Of a stretch of DNA of 64,000 nt, positions 33,399 to 45,335 are shown one piece after another. The notes under the pieces were generated by a model. The model was given only the letters and a program-made list of their open reading frames with translations, ran no database searches and was not told the origin of the DNA. Source of the stretch: Nansenia antarctica. Lineage: Eukaryota > Chordata > Actinopteri > Argentiniformes > Microstomatidae. The stretch covers positions 43,487,601 to 43,551,600 of the forward strand of contig OZ022341.1 of assembly GCA_963989245.1 (NCBI GenBank), read 5' to 3'. The position numbers were made by a program, and so were the translations under genes. The first letter of the stretch is position 1. Each line of letters opens with the position of its first letter.

Positions 33399-34977
33399 AT
33401 CTAGATGTTTCAATGCCAACTGATGAGGTATTGTATGTACTTGCCCTAAATACCAACAGCCATCCTCATCCAGCCTCCCGTCCTCTCATCAACATCCTTG
33501 AAGGTTACCAGTGGCTGGAGAGAGTCAGAAACCTTCTAGGGAAAGAGAATTGAATTATCTAAATCCAGGTCAGACACCAGTCATGGTAGCTGATCAACCA
33601 CTGTTCACCCTGGCCAATATACTTCAGTGGAAGTTCCCCCAGACAGAGCTTGGTGAGGATTCTTTCCTGGTAACATTGGGGCCAATGCATACAGAGAAGA
33701 TAGATGCTGTGGAGTGTGTCTGGAGACTGGCTGGAAGGCAGTGGATGGACCACAGTGCTTACCAACAGTGGTATCTCAACTAGTGGCAAAGCTCAGTCCT
33801 TCATTGGTGTTCACCACGTCTGCAGAGCCCGGTACATGCATCAGGTGTCTGTAGCTGCTCTCTATGTGTTCATGAAGCAGGCATATGATCAATACGTGGA
33901 GAAGGCAACAAATGACAATGAAGAGCTAAGGGGCCTCATCCCTCTGCCCTTTGATGAATGGCTCACTGGTTACTGGTTCAAGTCCATGGAGCTGGATCTT
34001 CTCATTCTTCAGGTAAGACATGTTCACGTCACATTCACTCCTTTAACCAATTATTATATTCTTTAGTCAAGAGTACAGCGCCTCCACATTTTCCTAGTGT
34101 TTCATATAAAGTACTTTTTAAAGTTGTAAGTTAAGTTTGTGTCAGTTTGTCACGTCCTGTCGCTCAGCAAACTTCTCCCTCTACAGTACATGGAGACACT
34201 TGATTCGCTGATGCCATGGGCATTTGCACTGGATCATACCCACTATGCCCGGAACCTGCCCATCCATCTCCACGATATGGCAACACTAGAAGAGCGACAT
34301 CCTGCTCTGTATGTGGAGTTCCAAAGTGGTCACTTCATAGGGCAGAAGTCAAGGTGAGCATTATCCATGATCCCTCATGACCAGATGCATGAGCAACTCA
34401 TTGATTGGCTCAAGAATCATGGTGGCGTCATAGAGAACCTGGATGACCTAGACAAAGTTTGCCGAGAGCAGATTGTTCGCCTTGAGCTGGCACGCCTAGT
34501 CCAGGAATTTGAGGGTACAAAGAAGTCAGAAAAACAGAGGCACCATGAACCGTATCCAACATTTCAAGCTGTCTACAAGGTAATTTTCTGATTTATTTCA
34601 AATTGGCAGGTAGTCTTGATTTGCAGTACTAGGTACTATTCGACTATGTGGTCGACAATGTAAGGGAGGTGAAGGACATCGGAATGAAGCGATACAGTGT
34701 TTGTGGATAAGCGGGTCAGGTCCCAAGAAGAGGCATTCACTGCTCCCATACCACACCAAGCTGAAGTTGTTCATGGCTCCACTTTCCCAACCACACAACA
34801 AATCAGAAGTGGCTATTGTGAAGGACCAACAAGCAAAAGTGACCCAACTTTTGTTGGCTGTTCATTCTGGTCACAAAACCAATGAGGCAGTATTCTCACA
34901 TGAAAGTTCTCCCCATCCACCTTCACTCAATCATCCACCTTCACTCACTCATCCACCTTTACTGACTCTGACAGGAG

Positions 34978-35045
34978 TTCCGGTTCCGGTCATAGGTTCT
35001 GCCCTTTCCGGCCATAGGTAGCGCTATGATTCGCTGCCGACGATG
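34978..35045 (+). repeat. 68-bp block shared with 57374-57441
   Basis: TTCCGGCCATAGGT followed by GCGCTATGATTCGCTG and CGATGAC occurs here and at 57.4 kb in the same orientation with few mismatches, and GA-rich repeats follow in both places. Probably the end of a dispersed element. A short tandem array of CATCCACCTTCACTCA units lies just upstream (about 34914-34970). Confidence 0.7.
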
Positions 35046-35249
35046 ACTTACGATCACATGATGACCGCCATTTTTACCCATCAGTAATTTTGGCTGTTTA
35101 TAGATCTAATCTCTGTAGCTACCTTAAGATGCGCGGATGTTGCGCGCGCACCCGCCGCCCTCCAGTATGTGTGCACTGTCTAGACGATGACGACAATGAC
35201 GTAGTCTCACGAGACTACTATAAATACCACCACGAGGAGGTGCCATTTT

Positions 35250-35580
35250 CGAGAGGGAGAGAGAGAGCGACAGAGAGAGACAGAGAGCGACAGAGAGAGA
35301 CAGAGAGAGACGTGAGAGTGTTTAGGTGTGAGAGAGAGAGATGGGTGAGAGAGAGACAGGTGAGAGAGTTTAGGAGAGAGAGAGATAGGTGAGAGAGAGA
35401 AACAGGTAGGTGAGAGAGAGAGACAGGTGAGAGAGTTTAGGAGAGAGAGAGATAGGTGAGAGAGAGTTTAGGTGAGAGAGAGAGACAGGTGAGAGAGAGA
35501 GAGACAGGTGAGAGAGAGAGACAGGTGACAGAGATGGAGAGACAGGTGAGAGAGAGTTTAGGTGAGAGAGAGAGGGGAGG
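35250..35580. repeat. GA-rich low-complexity array
   Basis: Irregular repeats of GAGAGAGACAGGTGAGAGAG type. It produces long open frames on both strands that are composition artefacts. Confidence 0.9.
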
Positions 35581-35933
35581 GGTAGGGGAAGCTGTATGCA
35601 TATCAGGGGGGTGGCAAGGTTAGGGGAGATGGGTAGGGGTAGGGGAGGTTGTATGCATGTCCAGGGGGGGGGGCGGGGGTGGCCGGGATGGGGGAGATGG
35701 TTAGGGGTAGGGGAGGCTGTAGGCATGGGAGAACAGGTAGGTTTTGAGGTGGGATTTAAAAGTGAGGAGTGAGGGTGAGTCTCTGAGTGGTTGAGGGAGA
35801 GAGTTCCAGAGGCGGGGTGCAGCTCGTGAAAAGGCACGGTGACCGAAGCCTTTGAGTTTTGAGGGTGGGACAGTGAGCACATTGTGTCACATTTTTGTGA
35901 GAAATGGGCTATACAAATTAAGTTTGATTTGAT

Positions 35934-36050
35934 CTGAAGGAGTGCCACGACAACCATGGGACTGGGGGTCATCCAGGGAGACGCCGAACGCTGGAGAAGG
36001 TGACGGCGTCTTACCACTGGTCCACCTTGCGGGAGGATGTCACAAAATGG
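35934..36050 (+). pseudogene. Ginger-type integrase fragment: H2C2 zinc finger exon
   Basis: Encodes LKECHDNHGTGGHPGRRRT followed by VTASYHWSTLREDVTKW and a donor GTGAGT. The H-x3-H with GHPG and the W..+..DV..W pattern is the N-terminal half of an integrase H2C2 finger, as in Ginger transposons or Gypsy-derived integrases. The Cys half would be in the next exon, which I cannot find. The catalytic region continues at 42.3 kb on the far side of the DIRS element. Confidence 0.55.
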
Positions 36051-36632
36051 GTGAGTTTTTGATGTTATTAGTGCATGGTGTGTGTGAACATTGTAATTTA
36101 TACACTGCCCATTAGCAATGATCTTTTACTCAAAGATCTCCAACTCTTGTGTAATTCTCATACTGACCACAATCTGATTCTGCACTGGAACACCCAGACC
36201 ATCATACAGGCCGCGGCCCCTCAACCACAGCGGTTCTGCACCTAAGGCACTAAGCCCAGCAGCTGACCACCACCACCAACATGACGCCTCAACCACATCA
36301 AGAATTCTCTAGATAATTTCCTCTGAAATGTCACTGTTTTAAAGGTTGATGAGTGCCCCCGCTGTCAACATCATGAGACAATAAAGACAGTTGCACCTGT
36401 TCTATATCGTGGAGCTCCGCCCCATAGGGGAGCTCTGCTCCTATTGGTTTACCCGCTACCTAAAGTAGCCAATGACTGAATTTTTCAATGCCTGCGCCCG
36501 CCTGGGGTGCTATATAAAGGGGTGTACTTCGCTACCTCATTCTCCCAAAAAGTTCAGCACGGGTTTATATCTGAAGACTGAGAAGGACGACTACTAAGAC
36601 TGGAGAACCCGCCAGACTTTTCCCTTCAAGAT

Positions 36633-37266
36633 ATGGATCGTCCGCCGCCTATGGAGAAGTTCCTCCGGGACGCCTGCCGCTGCGACTTCCGAGCAGCGGA
36701 GGAGACTTTTCCCTTCAGCGATGGATCGTCCGCCGCCGACCACGAAGAAGTTCCTCCGGGACACCTGCCGCTGCGATTTCCTAGCAGCGGAGGACAAGCA
36801 CGACTTCTGCCACGTCTGCCTCGGCCCCGAACATGCCGAGGCGGCGTTGGTCGCCTCCCCCAGCTGCCTCCCCTTCCACCTCCTTTCCGTCGCGGAAAGG
36901 CGAAAGGGGACGGCCTGGATCAAGGAGAGCGTTTTCCCCTGGCGGGCGCTATCTCGGGGATGCTATCCGACTCGAATAGCTCTGCCGATGATGCGTCCGG
37001 ACAGGCCCCAGAGCGGCGTTCTGGGCAGGCACCTCCCCAAGTAGGGATGGTCCCGCCCGCTCAGCCGGCCCTGACACCACGCCGCCCTCACCCAGCTGAG
37101 TGGTCGGTGCCGGTGTCAGAATCAGAAAGCTCTGATGAGCTCGGTGCGCAGGCGGCGGCGAATAACATCGCCGTGTTTAAAGCCGCCATTGCGAAGATCA
37201 CCACAGACCGACCCAACGGTCTGTCTGCAGCGGAGGCGGAGTTTCTGAGCAAACTCAGTGCCGCGA
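36633..37266 (+). pseudogene. DIRS gag-like gene, with an 88-bp internal duplication
   Basis: Two starts MDRPPP lie exactly 88 bp apart (36633 and 36721). The second frame has the Cys/His signature KHDFCHVCLGPEHAEAAL followed by a Cys, which I associate with DIRS N-terminal proteins. The duplication is not a multiple of three and shifts the frame. Downstream the frame changes again (SSADDASGQAPERRSG to ITTDRPNGLSAAEAEFLSKL). Broken. Confidence 0.7.
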
Positions 37267-38397
37267 CGACACGAGGCGTTATTACATCAAAAACCCCTCC
37301 ATGTCTATCAAGACCTGGCCCAGCTCATGAGCGTGCGGCCGGTTCTTTGATTATCAGGCATAATAAACCTGCGTCAATAAAGAGCATTGTTACACATAAC
37401 AAACACTCTTTACAGACGGTAAGTCAGACGGTAAATCCCTAAGGAGGATTTTCCATGGTATCTACCAGAGCGGAGACCCACCTGCCTTGTCAGAGTGTGG
37501 TCGAATCGCTACCGGTTAGAAACGAAGCGGAGACTAGCCCAGCTTACCGGCGTGTGGCCAGCTCTCTGCCTAGCAGACTTACCCCTATCACGACACGAGG
37601 CGGTATTTACATCAAAAACCCCTCCATGTCTATTCAAGACCTGGCCCAGCTCATGAGCGTGCGGCCGGTTCTTTGATTATCAGGCATAATAAACCTGCGT
37701 CAATAAAGAGCATTGTTACACATAACAAACACTCTTTACAGACGGTAAGTCAGACGGTAAATCCCTAAGGAGGATTTCCCATGGTATCTACCGGAGCGGA
37801 GACCCACCTGCCTTGTCAGAGTGTGGTCGAATCGCTACCGGTTAGAAACGAAGCGGAGACTAGCCCAGCTTACCGGCGTGTGGCCAGCTCTCTGCCTAGC
37901 GGACTTACCCCTATCACGACACGAGGCGGTATTTACATCAAGAACCCCTCCATGTCTATTCAAGACCTGGCCCAGCTCATGAGCGTGCGGCCGGTTCTTT
38001 GATTATCAGGCATAATAAACCTGCGTCAATAAAGAGCATTGTTTCACATAACAAACACTCTTTACAGACGGTAAGTCAGACGGTAAATCCCTAAGGAGGA
38101 TTTTCCATGGTATCTACCGGAGCGGAGACCCACCTGCCTTGTCAGAGTGTGGTCGAATCGCTACCAGTTAGAAACGAAGCGGAGACTAGCCCAGCTTACC
38201 GGCGTGTGGCCAGCTCTCTGCCTAGCGGACTTACCCCTATCACGACACGAGGCGTTATTTACATCAAAAACCCCTCCATGTCTATCAAGACCTGGCCCAG
38301 CTCATGAGCGTGCGGCCGGTTCTTTGATTATCAGGCATAATAAACCTGCGTCAATAAAGAGCATTGTTACACATAACAAACACTCTTTACAGACGGC
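37267..38397. repeat. 326-bp tandem repeat inside the DIRS element
   Basis: About three and a half copies. The block CGACACGAGGCG recurs at 37267, 37591, 37917 and 38243, and the start of a short frame MVST(R/G)AETHLPCQS at 37455, 37781 and 38107. Units are almost identical. Because 326 is not divisible by three, each copy changes frame relative to the next. Confidence 0.95.
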
Positions 38398-38585
38398 AGC
38401 CCATCCCTTTTCGAAATGACCCCACCTTGGGCTGTGCCATCTCCTCGGTGGGCAGCGGCGGCTGGGGTCATACAGAAATTCAAGCTTTTTCTGTCGACTG
38501 CACCACAACAGACGGCCCAGCCGCTGTCGTTGCTTTATGCAGAATGACTAGAAGGGACAGGTATTCTGTCGGGCTGGCTTGACAG

Positions 38586-40020
38586 GACATTGAGGAGGGG
38601 ATATGCACTACAGTTCATTCAGCCTCCTCCGCCCTCCAGGGGCGTGAGAGAGACTGTTTTTTGTCCTGCCCGATAAAGACACGTGCGCTCCGGGAGGAGA
38701 TTACGAATCTCCTAACAAAGGGCGCAGTGACATTGGTTCCGAGGGACCAGTGGGACATGAGATGGTACTCCCCGTATTTCCTTGTCCCAAAGAATTCGGG
38801 AGACATGAGACCCATACTAGATTTCAGGGTCCTCAACGAGAGAGTGGCGAAACGCCCCTTTCGTAGATACCTGAGGGTCGCGTATTTCGTGTGCCAATCA
38901 CAGAGTGGCACAGGAAATTCCTACGTTTTGTTTTCCAAGGGAAGGTTTACGAGTACACGCGCCTGCCCTTCGGGTACGCGCTTGCTCCTCGTTTTTTCTC
39001 CAAATGCGTGCAGACAGCACTCGAACCACTGAGGCGTAACGAGATACGCATAATATGCGGATCTCGACGACCTACTGGTCTTGGCCCAATGCCCAAATCG
39101 AGCCATTCGAGACGCAACCTCACTGGTGCAGCGCCTCACTCAGCTGGGGTTAGCTGTAAACTGGACAGAGAGTGCTCCGTGGCCGGCTCAACAGTTTTCC
39201 TATCTAGGCATTCAGTTGGATACTGCCGAGATGAGGGCCAGTTTATCGGCACCACGGAGAGCGACACTGACGTCAGCTCCCTGGGTGTGTCGAGTGACAA
39301 ATACAATCACCGCTCTGTCAAGGATGTCCTTACTAGGACTGAGGTCTGCAGCCCATGTAGTGGTCCCCTTAGGCCTGTTACACATGCGCAGACTGCAGAG
39401 GCGGTTCGCACGACTGCGACGGGTTCCAGTGAGAACGCCGTCGCAAGTTGATTATAATACAGAGATCGGTCAAAACCGACCTGAGCTACTGGAGAGACCC
39501 GCGCGTCATCGCGCGCGGAGTCGCCTGAGTTCGCTGAAAGCTCTCCACATTCCAGGTCTGCTCAACGAAGGAGCAGATCTGTTATCACGGGGAGGCCCGA
39601 GGGACGACGACTGGAGGTTAGCACCCTCCATTGTGTCGCTGATTTGGGCACGGTTCGGGCAAGCAGAAGTGGTTCTGTTTGCGTCACGGACGAATGCGCA
39701 GTGTCGCCTTTGGTTCTTCCTGCGCGAACAGGACAACCCGCCATTGGGAGTCGATACATTCGCACACCACCCATGGCCGAGGGTCCTGTTATACGCGTTC
39801 CCACCCCTGACATCTATCCTCCCACTGTTGGCACGAGTGAGGTCAGAGAGGCTAGAGTTAATTCTTGTAGCCCCGGACCGTCCCGGAGCCCCGTGGTTTC
39901 CGGAACTGATGGAGATGTTGGTAGAGGGCCCATGGCCCATACCTCATCGACAAGATGCACTCTCTCAAGCCAGAGGCTTGGTGAGGGGGCCGCCTATGAT
40001 GGGGGGCCCCCTCATGGCCT
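38586..40020 (+). pseudogene. DIRS reverse transcriptase/RNase H (frameshifted)
   Basis: RT segments in shifting frames: TLRRGYALQFIQPPPP (38593), LREEITNLLTKGAVTLVPRD (38688), YFLVPKNSGDMRPILDFRVL (38776), EYTRLPFGYALAPRFFSKCV (38951), the catalytic box region LDDLLVLAQ (about 39065) and FSYLGIQLDTAEMRASLS (39198). RNase H C-terminus: LKALHIPGLLNEGADLLSRG (39535). The pattern matches DIRS rather than Gypsy or LINE RTs. At least three frame changes make it inactive. Confidence 0.85.
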
Positions 40021-41124
40021 GGTTACTGAGAGGGATTTGTTAGAACGCAGGGGTCTGACAGACGCGGTCATTCAGACCATTCAGAGTGCGCGTGCGCAAT
40101 CCACTGCAAAGGGATATGCGGCGCGCTGGCGAGTGTTTACACAGTGTGAGGGACAGGACGTTGACCCAGTCTGCTGTCGGGTCGAAACGTTCTTGTGCTT
40201 CTTACAGTCGCTGTTTGACAAGGGATTGGCGGCGAGAACTATTAAAGTTTACGCGGCTGCCATCTCAGCTTGTCATGAGGGTTTTGCGACAACGACACTG
40301 TTCAGTCATTCGCTGGTTAAGCGTTTTTTGACTGGAGTGTGTAGGCTTAGACGCCCTCATAGGACTCTAATGCCAAAATGGGACCTGTCGATTGTGCTAG
40401 AGGCGCTGTGCGTGCCCCATTCGAACCCATTGACACTGTGTCGTTGCGTTTATTGTCTCTCAAGACGAGTCAGCTCCTCGCCGTGACTACGGCTAAGCGA
40501 GTGAGTGATTTATGTGCTCTCTCGACACGGGCAGATTGTTTGATCATATCTGATGACAAAACAAAAGCTGTGTTACGCCCTAACCCGGTTTTTATCCCTA
40601 AGGTTAATCGTGGGTTTAGGGTTCAGAGCTGTGCTCTGAGCGCCTTTTTTCCTCCTCCTCACGACGGAGAGAGGGAGAGGCGTTTACATTGTCTATGTCC
40701 GGTGCGCGCGTTGGCACAATATGTGAAGCGCACGGCAGGACTGAGATCTTCTCCCCAGCTTCTGATCTGCTACGGCGGACAGAAAGCCGGGGCACCACTC
40801 TCGAAGCAGAGGCTGTCCCATTGGATTTGCGAGGCTATTAGCCTCGCATACGAATCGAAGGGGCAGCCCGTGCCGACTGGCATTCGGGCTCATTCCACCA
40901 GGGGCATGGCCACATCAGTGGCCATTCTCAGGGGAGTGGGAGTGGAGGAGATATGTGAGGCGGCGTCTTGGTCGTCGCCATCACTTTTTGTACGGTATTA
41001 CTTGAAAGATATTCTTCCTCATCCTTTTCTCATTCTGTCCTCAGTTTTGCTGATGACTGATGTAGTGGGAAGGCACTTGGATTACCCTGGTCATGGGGAT
41101 TCTATTCAAGTGTTGTCAGGATGA
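40020..41124 (+). pseudogene. DIRS tyrosine recombinase (one frameshift)
   Basis: Integrates the circular DNA copy. The N-terminal core-binding part (AQSTAKGYAARWRVFTQC, FLCFLQSLFDKGLAARTIKV) is in one frame to about 40400. The catalytic part continues in another with the R-H-R-Y set: Arg in TTAKRVSDLCALS, HxxR in GIRAHSTRGMATSVA, and the Tyr in SPSLFVRYYLKD. The last codons run into the first copy of the 200-bp tandem repeat. Confidence 0.85.
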
Positions 41125-41823
41125 ATACGGATGTGCCTGGGGAGGGGACCCTCCTCCAGGACATGTTCCGTTAGATCAACAACCCTACGTGCTCACGTAA
41201 GGGTTAGATCAGTGATATTTCTTCCGCATCCTTTTCTCATTCTGTCCTCAGTTTTGCTGATGACTGATGTAGTGGGGAAAGCACTTGGATCACCCTGGTT
41301 GGGGATTCTATTCAAGTGCTGTCAGGATGATTACGGATGTGCCTGGGGAGGGGACCCTCCTCCAGGACATATTCCGTTAGATCTACAACCCTACGTGCTC
41401 ACGTAAGGGTTAGGTCAGTGATATTCTTCCTCAATCCTTTCTCATTCTGTCCTCAGTTTTGCTGATGACTGATGTTGTGGGAAGGGCACTTGGATTACCC
41501 TGGTCATGGGGATTCTATTCAAGTGCTGTCAGGATGAATACGGATGTGCCTGGGGAGGGGACCCTCCTCCAGGACATGTCTGTTAGATCAACAACCCAAC
41601 GTAAGGGTTAGGTAAGTGATATTTCTTCCTCATCCTTTTCTCACTCTGTCCTCAGTTTGCTGAGGACTGATGTAGTGGGGATGGCACTTGGATTACCCTG
41701 GTTGGGGATGCTATTCAAGTGCTGTCAGGATGATTACGGATGTGCCTGGGGAGGGGACCCTCCTCCAGGACATGTTCCGTTAGATCTACAACCCTGCGTG
41801 CTCACGTAAGGGCTAGATCAGTG
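41008..41823. repeat. four tandem copies of an about 200-bp unit
   Basis: Copies start at 41008, 41214, 41420 and 41618 at GATATTCTTCC-type sequence and share CAGTTTTGCTGATGACTGAT and GGGGAGGGGACCCTCCTCCA. They lie between the recombinase gene and the internal complementary region of the DIRS element. Confidence 0.93.
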
Positions 41824-42289
41824 GAGCAGACTCGTGTGGGTTGGGCCAACTTTTTAAGGTTGTCTTGAACCAACATCAGTGGTCAGCTCCGGGTGCCGCT
41901 GAGATTGTTTTACGGATTAATAGTCTCAGTGGGGGTACATTTGGCCTCGTTCGCTCCGCCTAAACCAATAGGAGCAGAGCTCCCCTATGGGGCGGAGCTC
42001 CACGATATAGAACGATAGTTATGGAGATAGACTCCAGTTCTATGAGTGGAGCGGAGCCCCATAGGGCTGCTGGCCCACTTCGACTCGTTCAAACCCGGCT
42101 GTTTTTGTATGTTTGGGAGAATGAGGTAGCGAAGTACACCCCTTTATATAGCACCCCAGGCGGGCGCAGGCATTGAAAAATTCAGTCATTGGCTACTTTA
42201 GGTAGCGGGTAAACCAATAGGAGCAGAGCTCCCCTATGGGGCTCCGCTCCACTCATAGAACTGGAGTCTATCTCCATAACTATCGTACT

Positions 42290-42640
42290 CCATCCCATCC
42301 AAGTGAAAGAGGCATGGAGTGTCCTGGGGATTGATCTCATTGGTCCACTTCCCACCACTGCAAAGGGCAAAAGGTAGCTACTGAATGTTGGGCAGAAGTA
42401 TGTGTAACCCCTTTTGGTTAAAGCTAGTGAGATAAGCTGACATCATGTATTGGATAAGTCAATAAAAGTTATGAAGCAAGTTTTTGGTGGACCCCATAAG
42501 GAATAGCTGCTGCAATGCTGTAGCTAATGGAGAACAATCTGCATTTTTCATTGCAGATACATTCTGACTGCAACCGACCTCTTCACCAAGTAGGCGGTGG
42601 GCCGAAGCTGTCTATCTGCTTTCGTTTGTGAAATGATCGA
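42290..42640 (+). pseudogene. Ginger-type integrase fragment: catalytic core start
   Basis: The first exon reads HPIQVKEAWSVLGIDLIGP then LPTTAKG, with the first catalytic Asp in GIDLIGP; donor GTAGCT near 42376. The second exon follows a CATTGCAG acceptor at about 42557: RYILTATDLFTK, then TAG in place of an expected Trp codon. The exon junction is in phase. With the H2C2 exon at 35934-36050 it looks like one Ginger-like gene that the DIRS element entered. Confidence 0.55.
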
Positions 42641-43360
42641 TCTACAACTACAGACTAGTTGATTTTTTCATATAAGCTAAATAGGTTTTTTTGGAACATG
42701 TTTCCGTCTGTTGGCAGCCTATTTTCGAACGACGTTTTATGAAAAGTAAACTTACGATCCATAAGTTAATAAGGAGAATGATTGGGGCTACTATGCTAAC
42801 CAATCAAAACCCGTTAAAGCGTCACCTGACTTGACGTCTGCCAATAATATTCCTTCAAAATACGGAACTATGAAGTAAACAACGGAAAGACGAGAAGACT
42901 GAGTTGTTTCGGATACATTTCAAGTAATGTTTCAGGTAAGATTTGCATGTCATACTAATTCATATCACATATTAATGAACAAGTCCATGTCATGTTGTGT
43001 CAATACAAACATGTTCTAATATGCTATTTTAGTGAAAAATCCGAACTAACGTCACCCGCGATTGTGAAGCTAATTAATTAACAAGCTAGTTATCTAACTT
43101 TAAAGGGTACAATAGCTAATTTACCTATGTCAACTATGTCTATTCTCAATAATTTCAGTAATAATTGTGCCAAATTGGGACCAGTAACATTAACTTGTGT
43201 GTGAGTATGTTGTATGTGTGTGCAAGCATGTTTTTGATATTGTCAATCGTCTCACTTTTACGAGGTGAGCTGGTAAGACAAAACCCAAGACTAAGTGTAT
43301 CTTCACTTGCCTTGCCTATAATTGACGAGACTAGACAAAGATTCAAGTGTTAGAGAACAT
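42641..43360. other. no gene identified
   Basis: A+T-rich sequence with a possible splice donor GGTAAGATTT at 42932 and no recognisable product. It lies just past the 3' end of the minus-strand copy 2 gene. Confidence 0.4.
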
Positions 43361-45089
43361 TTATAACACTAGTGTGTTTTCGCAGTGCAAACACAGACAC
43401 ATGTCTCTACATGGTAGGTTGTTAGATTTGCATGTGCATCTCCCTTTCACACATTTTGTTTTTTTGCAGGAGCAGTATACAAGCTCTAAAACTGCGACTG
43501 GGGCTGGGGGAAGTGACATCCAGTCAATCTCAAAGAAATCTCCTTCTATCTTCCAGCCATGGCTCATTGGCGGAGGGATGTCTGGCTGGCTCTCAAGGGA
43601 CCTCCTGTATATGGCTGCCTGGTAGTTTGCCCGCTGACTATGTTCCTTTCCCTGTGTGGAAGTACAGGTTTGTTCCTATTTCCTTACAGAAAGCGATAGC
43701 CAGTACAAACACATCTGTGTCAGGACTGCTGATCACAACATGTGAGCTATACTGTGAGGCATGTGCACAGTGAAGCAACAGCCGGGTGTCTGCCTCCTCC
43801 TGTATTGAGAACAGTGTGAGCAGTGGTAAAACCTCAAGTTCTGTGCCACTGCTGTTGACTCTGATCACATGACACTCAGACCCATGTCCAACAATCAAAG
43901 TGATGTCTTGAATTGGGTCTTTCCTGGACTTGGACCATGTCTCAAAAAGAAACTGTTGTAGATTTTCTTTGTTTTGGCCACAAGCCAAGAACTTGGACCA
44001 TTGTCTTGGTGTCTTCTGGTCAGCTGAATATATTGTTGTCAACTGACATCCTTTTGTTGCTCGTTGACCTCGTTCTGCGTTCTTTATACTCAGTGTTTTG
44101 CAGGGACACAATGCACCACTTTAGATTTACTCACTTTGGCTGTGTTGATCAGGTACATTAGTGCACTGTTGGCAAATCTTCCAAATGTATCTTGGGGTTT
44201 CATAGCCTGTACTAGTGCCATTGCATCCCACACCCAGGTTGAGCCATCAGGGATTTCAACTGTGGCTGGTGGATTTACTGATCCTTCTAGAAAGTGCATT
44301 CATTTGGCTTTGTCAGTTTTCACAAGAGAGCCATCTATGTTCGCAATTGCTGCAGGAAAGGGTCCCAGACTATAGACCAGCATTTCCCCTATGTCTATCT
44401 TCCTCACTGTTCCCACAACAATAAGCCTTGCGAAGAGATCTCTGTCTGCTTTGAGGGCTATCTCCTGGCCTCTAACTTTGGTTACACTTGAGGTTGCCGT
44501 GTCCTTAAATGTCTTCAGTTTCATCTTTTTCACTGGAGCATGAAATTCCACCTCATCTGTTATGAGGCGTTTCTGAAAGAATTCAACAAATGCCTTCTCA
44601 CCTCTCTCCTTTGCACTCAACAGATCAGCAGAGACTTCTTCTGATGCTACCTGACCTGATGTAATATGGTAAAGGTTCTTTTTTTCAAGTGTTTGTTCGA
44701 ATGGGTTCATCATGTTTTGTATGGTTGACATTATGCTCTGAACATCTTTTTCATCATGTTCCTTTCTTTTTTCATCCAATTCTGTTCTCTGTCTCATTGT
44801 CGTGTTCTGCCCAGCCATAACCTTGATCTCCATTGTGATGGCTGCTCTCTCATGCTGTGTCAGTGTCCACCTGTGGACTGCACCCTTGTTCAGTGAAAAA
44901 CCGGTAAGCCCACCTTTGGTCTTCGAATCCCTGTTAGCCGTCTGCTCTATGACCTGGTCACATGCAGTGCCTGAGAAGCCATATGCTTGTTGCCTCTGTG
45001 CCACAAAGTCACCCGACTGTACCTGTGTGTAGATTATCGGATGAGTATCCTTTAGAATGATCATTGGTGTTAAAATGGATAGTTCTTAC

Positions 45090-45304
45090 TGTTACGACGG
45101 TCCAGATGTACCTCGATTAGTTAGTTTGATTAAGCTAATTTTGAGTAATTAATAATTAATAAGAAATTACCTTGCCCCCGCCCAGCTAGGTTTCCCCCCC
45201 CCTTTTTTTCTCTCTTTGATTTCGTTTATTGTTTTCTTGCCATTTGCCTAAAACACATGTTGTGTGTCCAAGTAATGATGCCGTAGTTCAGTTGGCGGTT
45301 TTTT

Positions 45305-45335
<31 letters not shown>

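Larger units (their letters stand above)
25172..34600 (+). pseudogene. unnamed transposon-like family gene, copy 1, shattered by insertions
   Basis: Pieces of one plus-strand gene remain at 25172-25373, 31284-31747 and 33399-34600. Readable segments include WQEYLPMKQAFTGFFSNFCE, VEAMHNRGLCVSYHRLEIYS, WLTGYWFKSMELDLLILQ, then after an intron FALDHTHYARNLPIHLHDM, DQMHEQLIDWLKNHGGVIEN and LELARLVQEFEG. I recognise this order from large uncharacterised proteins repeated in many animal genomes, which behave like transposon genes; I know no accepted family name. A solo LTR stack lies between pieces one and two and a hAT MITE between two and three. There are also frameshifts and a TGA near 34352-34360. 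Catalytic function is unknown. Copy 2 is at 43.4-48.5 kb. Confidence 0.6.
36400..42285 (+). mobile_element. DIRS-type tyrosine-recombinase retrotransposon, structurally complete
   Basis: Inverted terminal repeats at 36400-36547 and 42114-42285 match almost perfectly over about 128 bp, each with a TATATAAAGGGG promoter box. The outermost right end has a further stretch not in the left ITR. An internal complementary region (about 41950-42065) joins the complements of both outer ends back to back, the DIRS hallmark used to rebuild the termini from a circle. In between are a gag-like gene, reverse transcriptase/RNase H and a tyrosine recombinase. There is no TSD, as expected. Reading frames are broken in several places. 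Confidence 0.92.

Noticed and set aside
35370..36017. 215-residue minus-strand open frame rich in Ser/Leu/Pro
   Set aside because: Reads through GA/CT low-complexity repeats; composition artefact.
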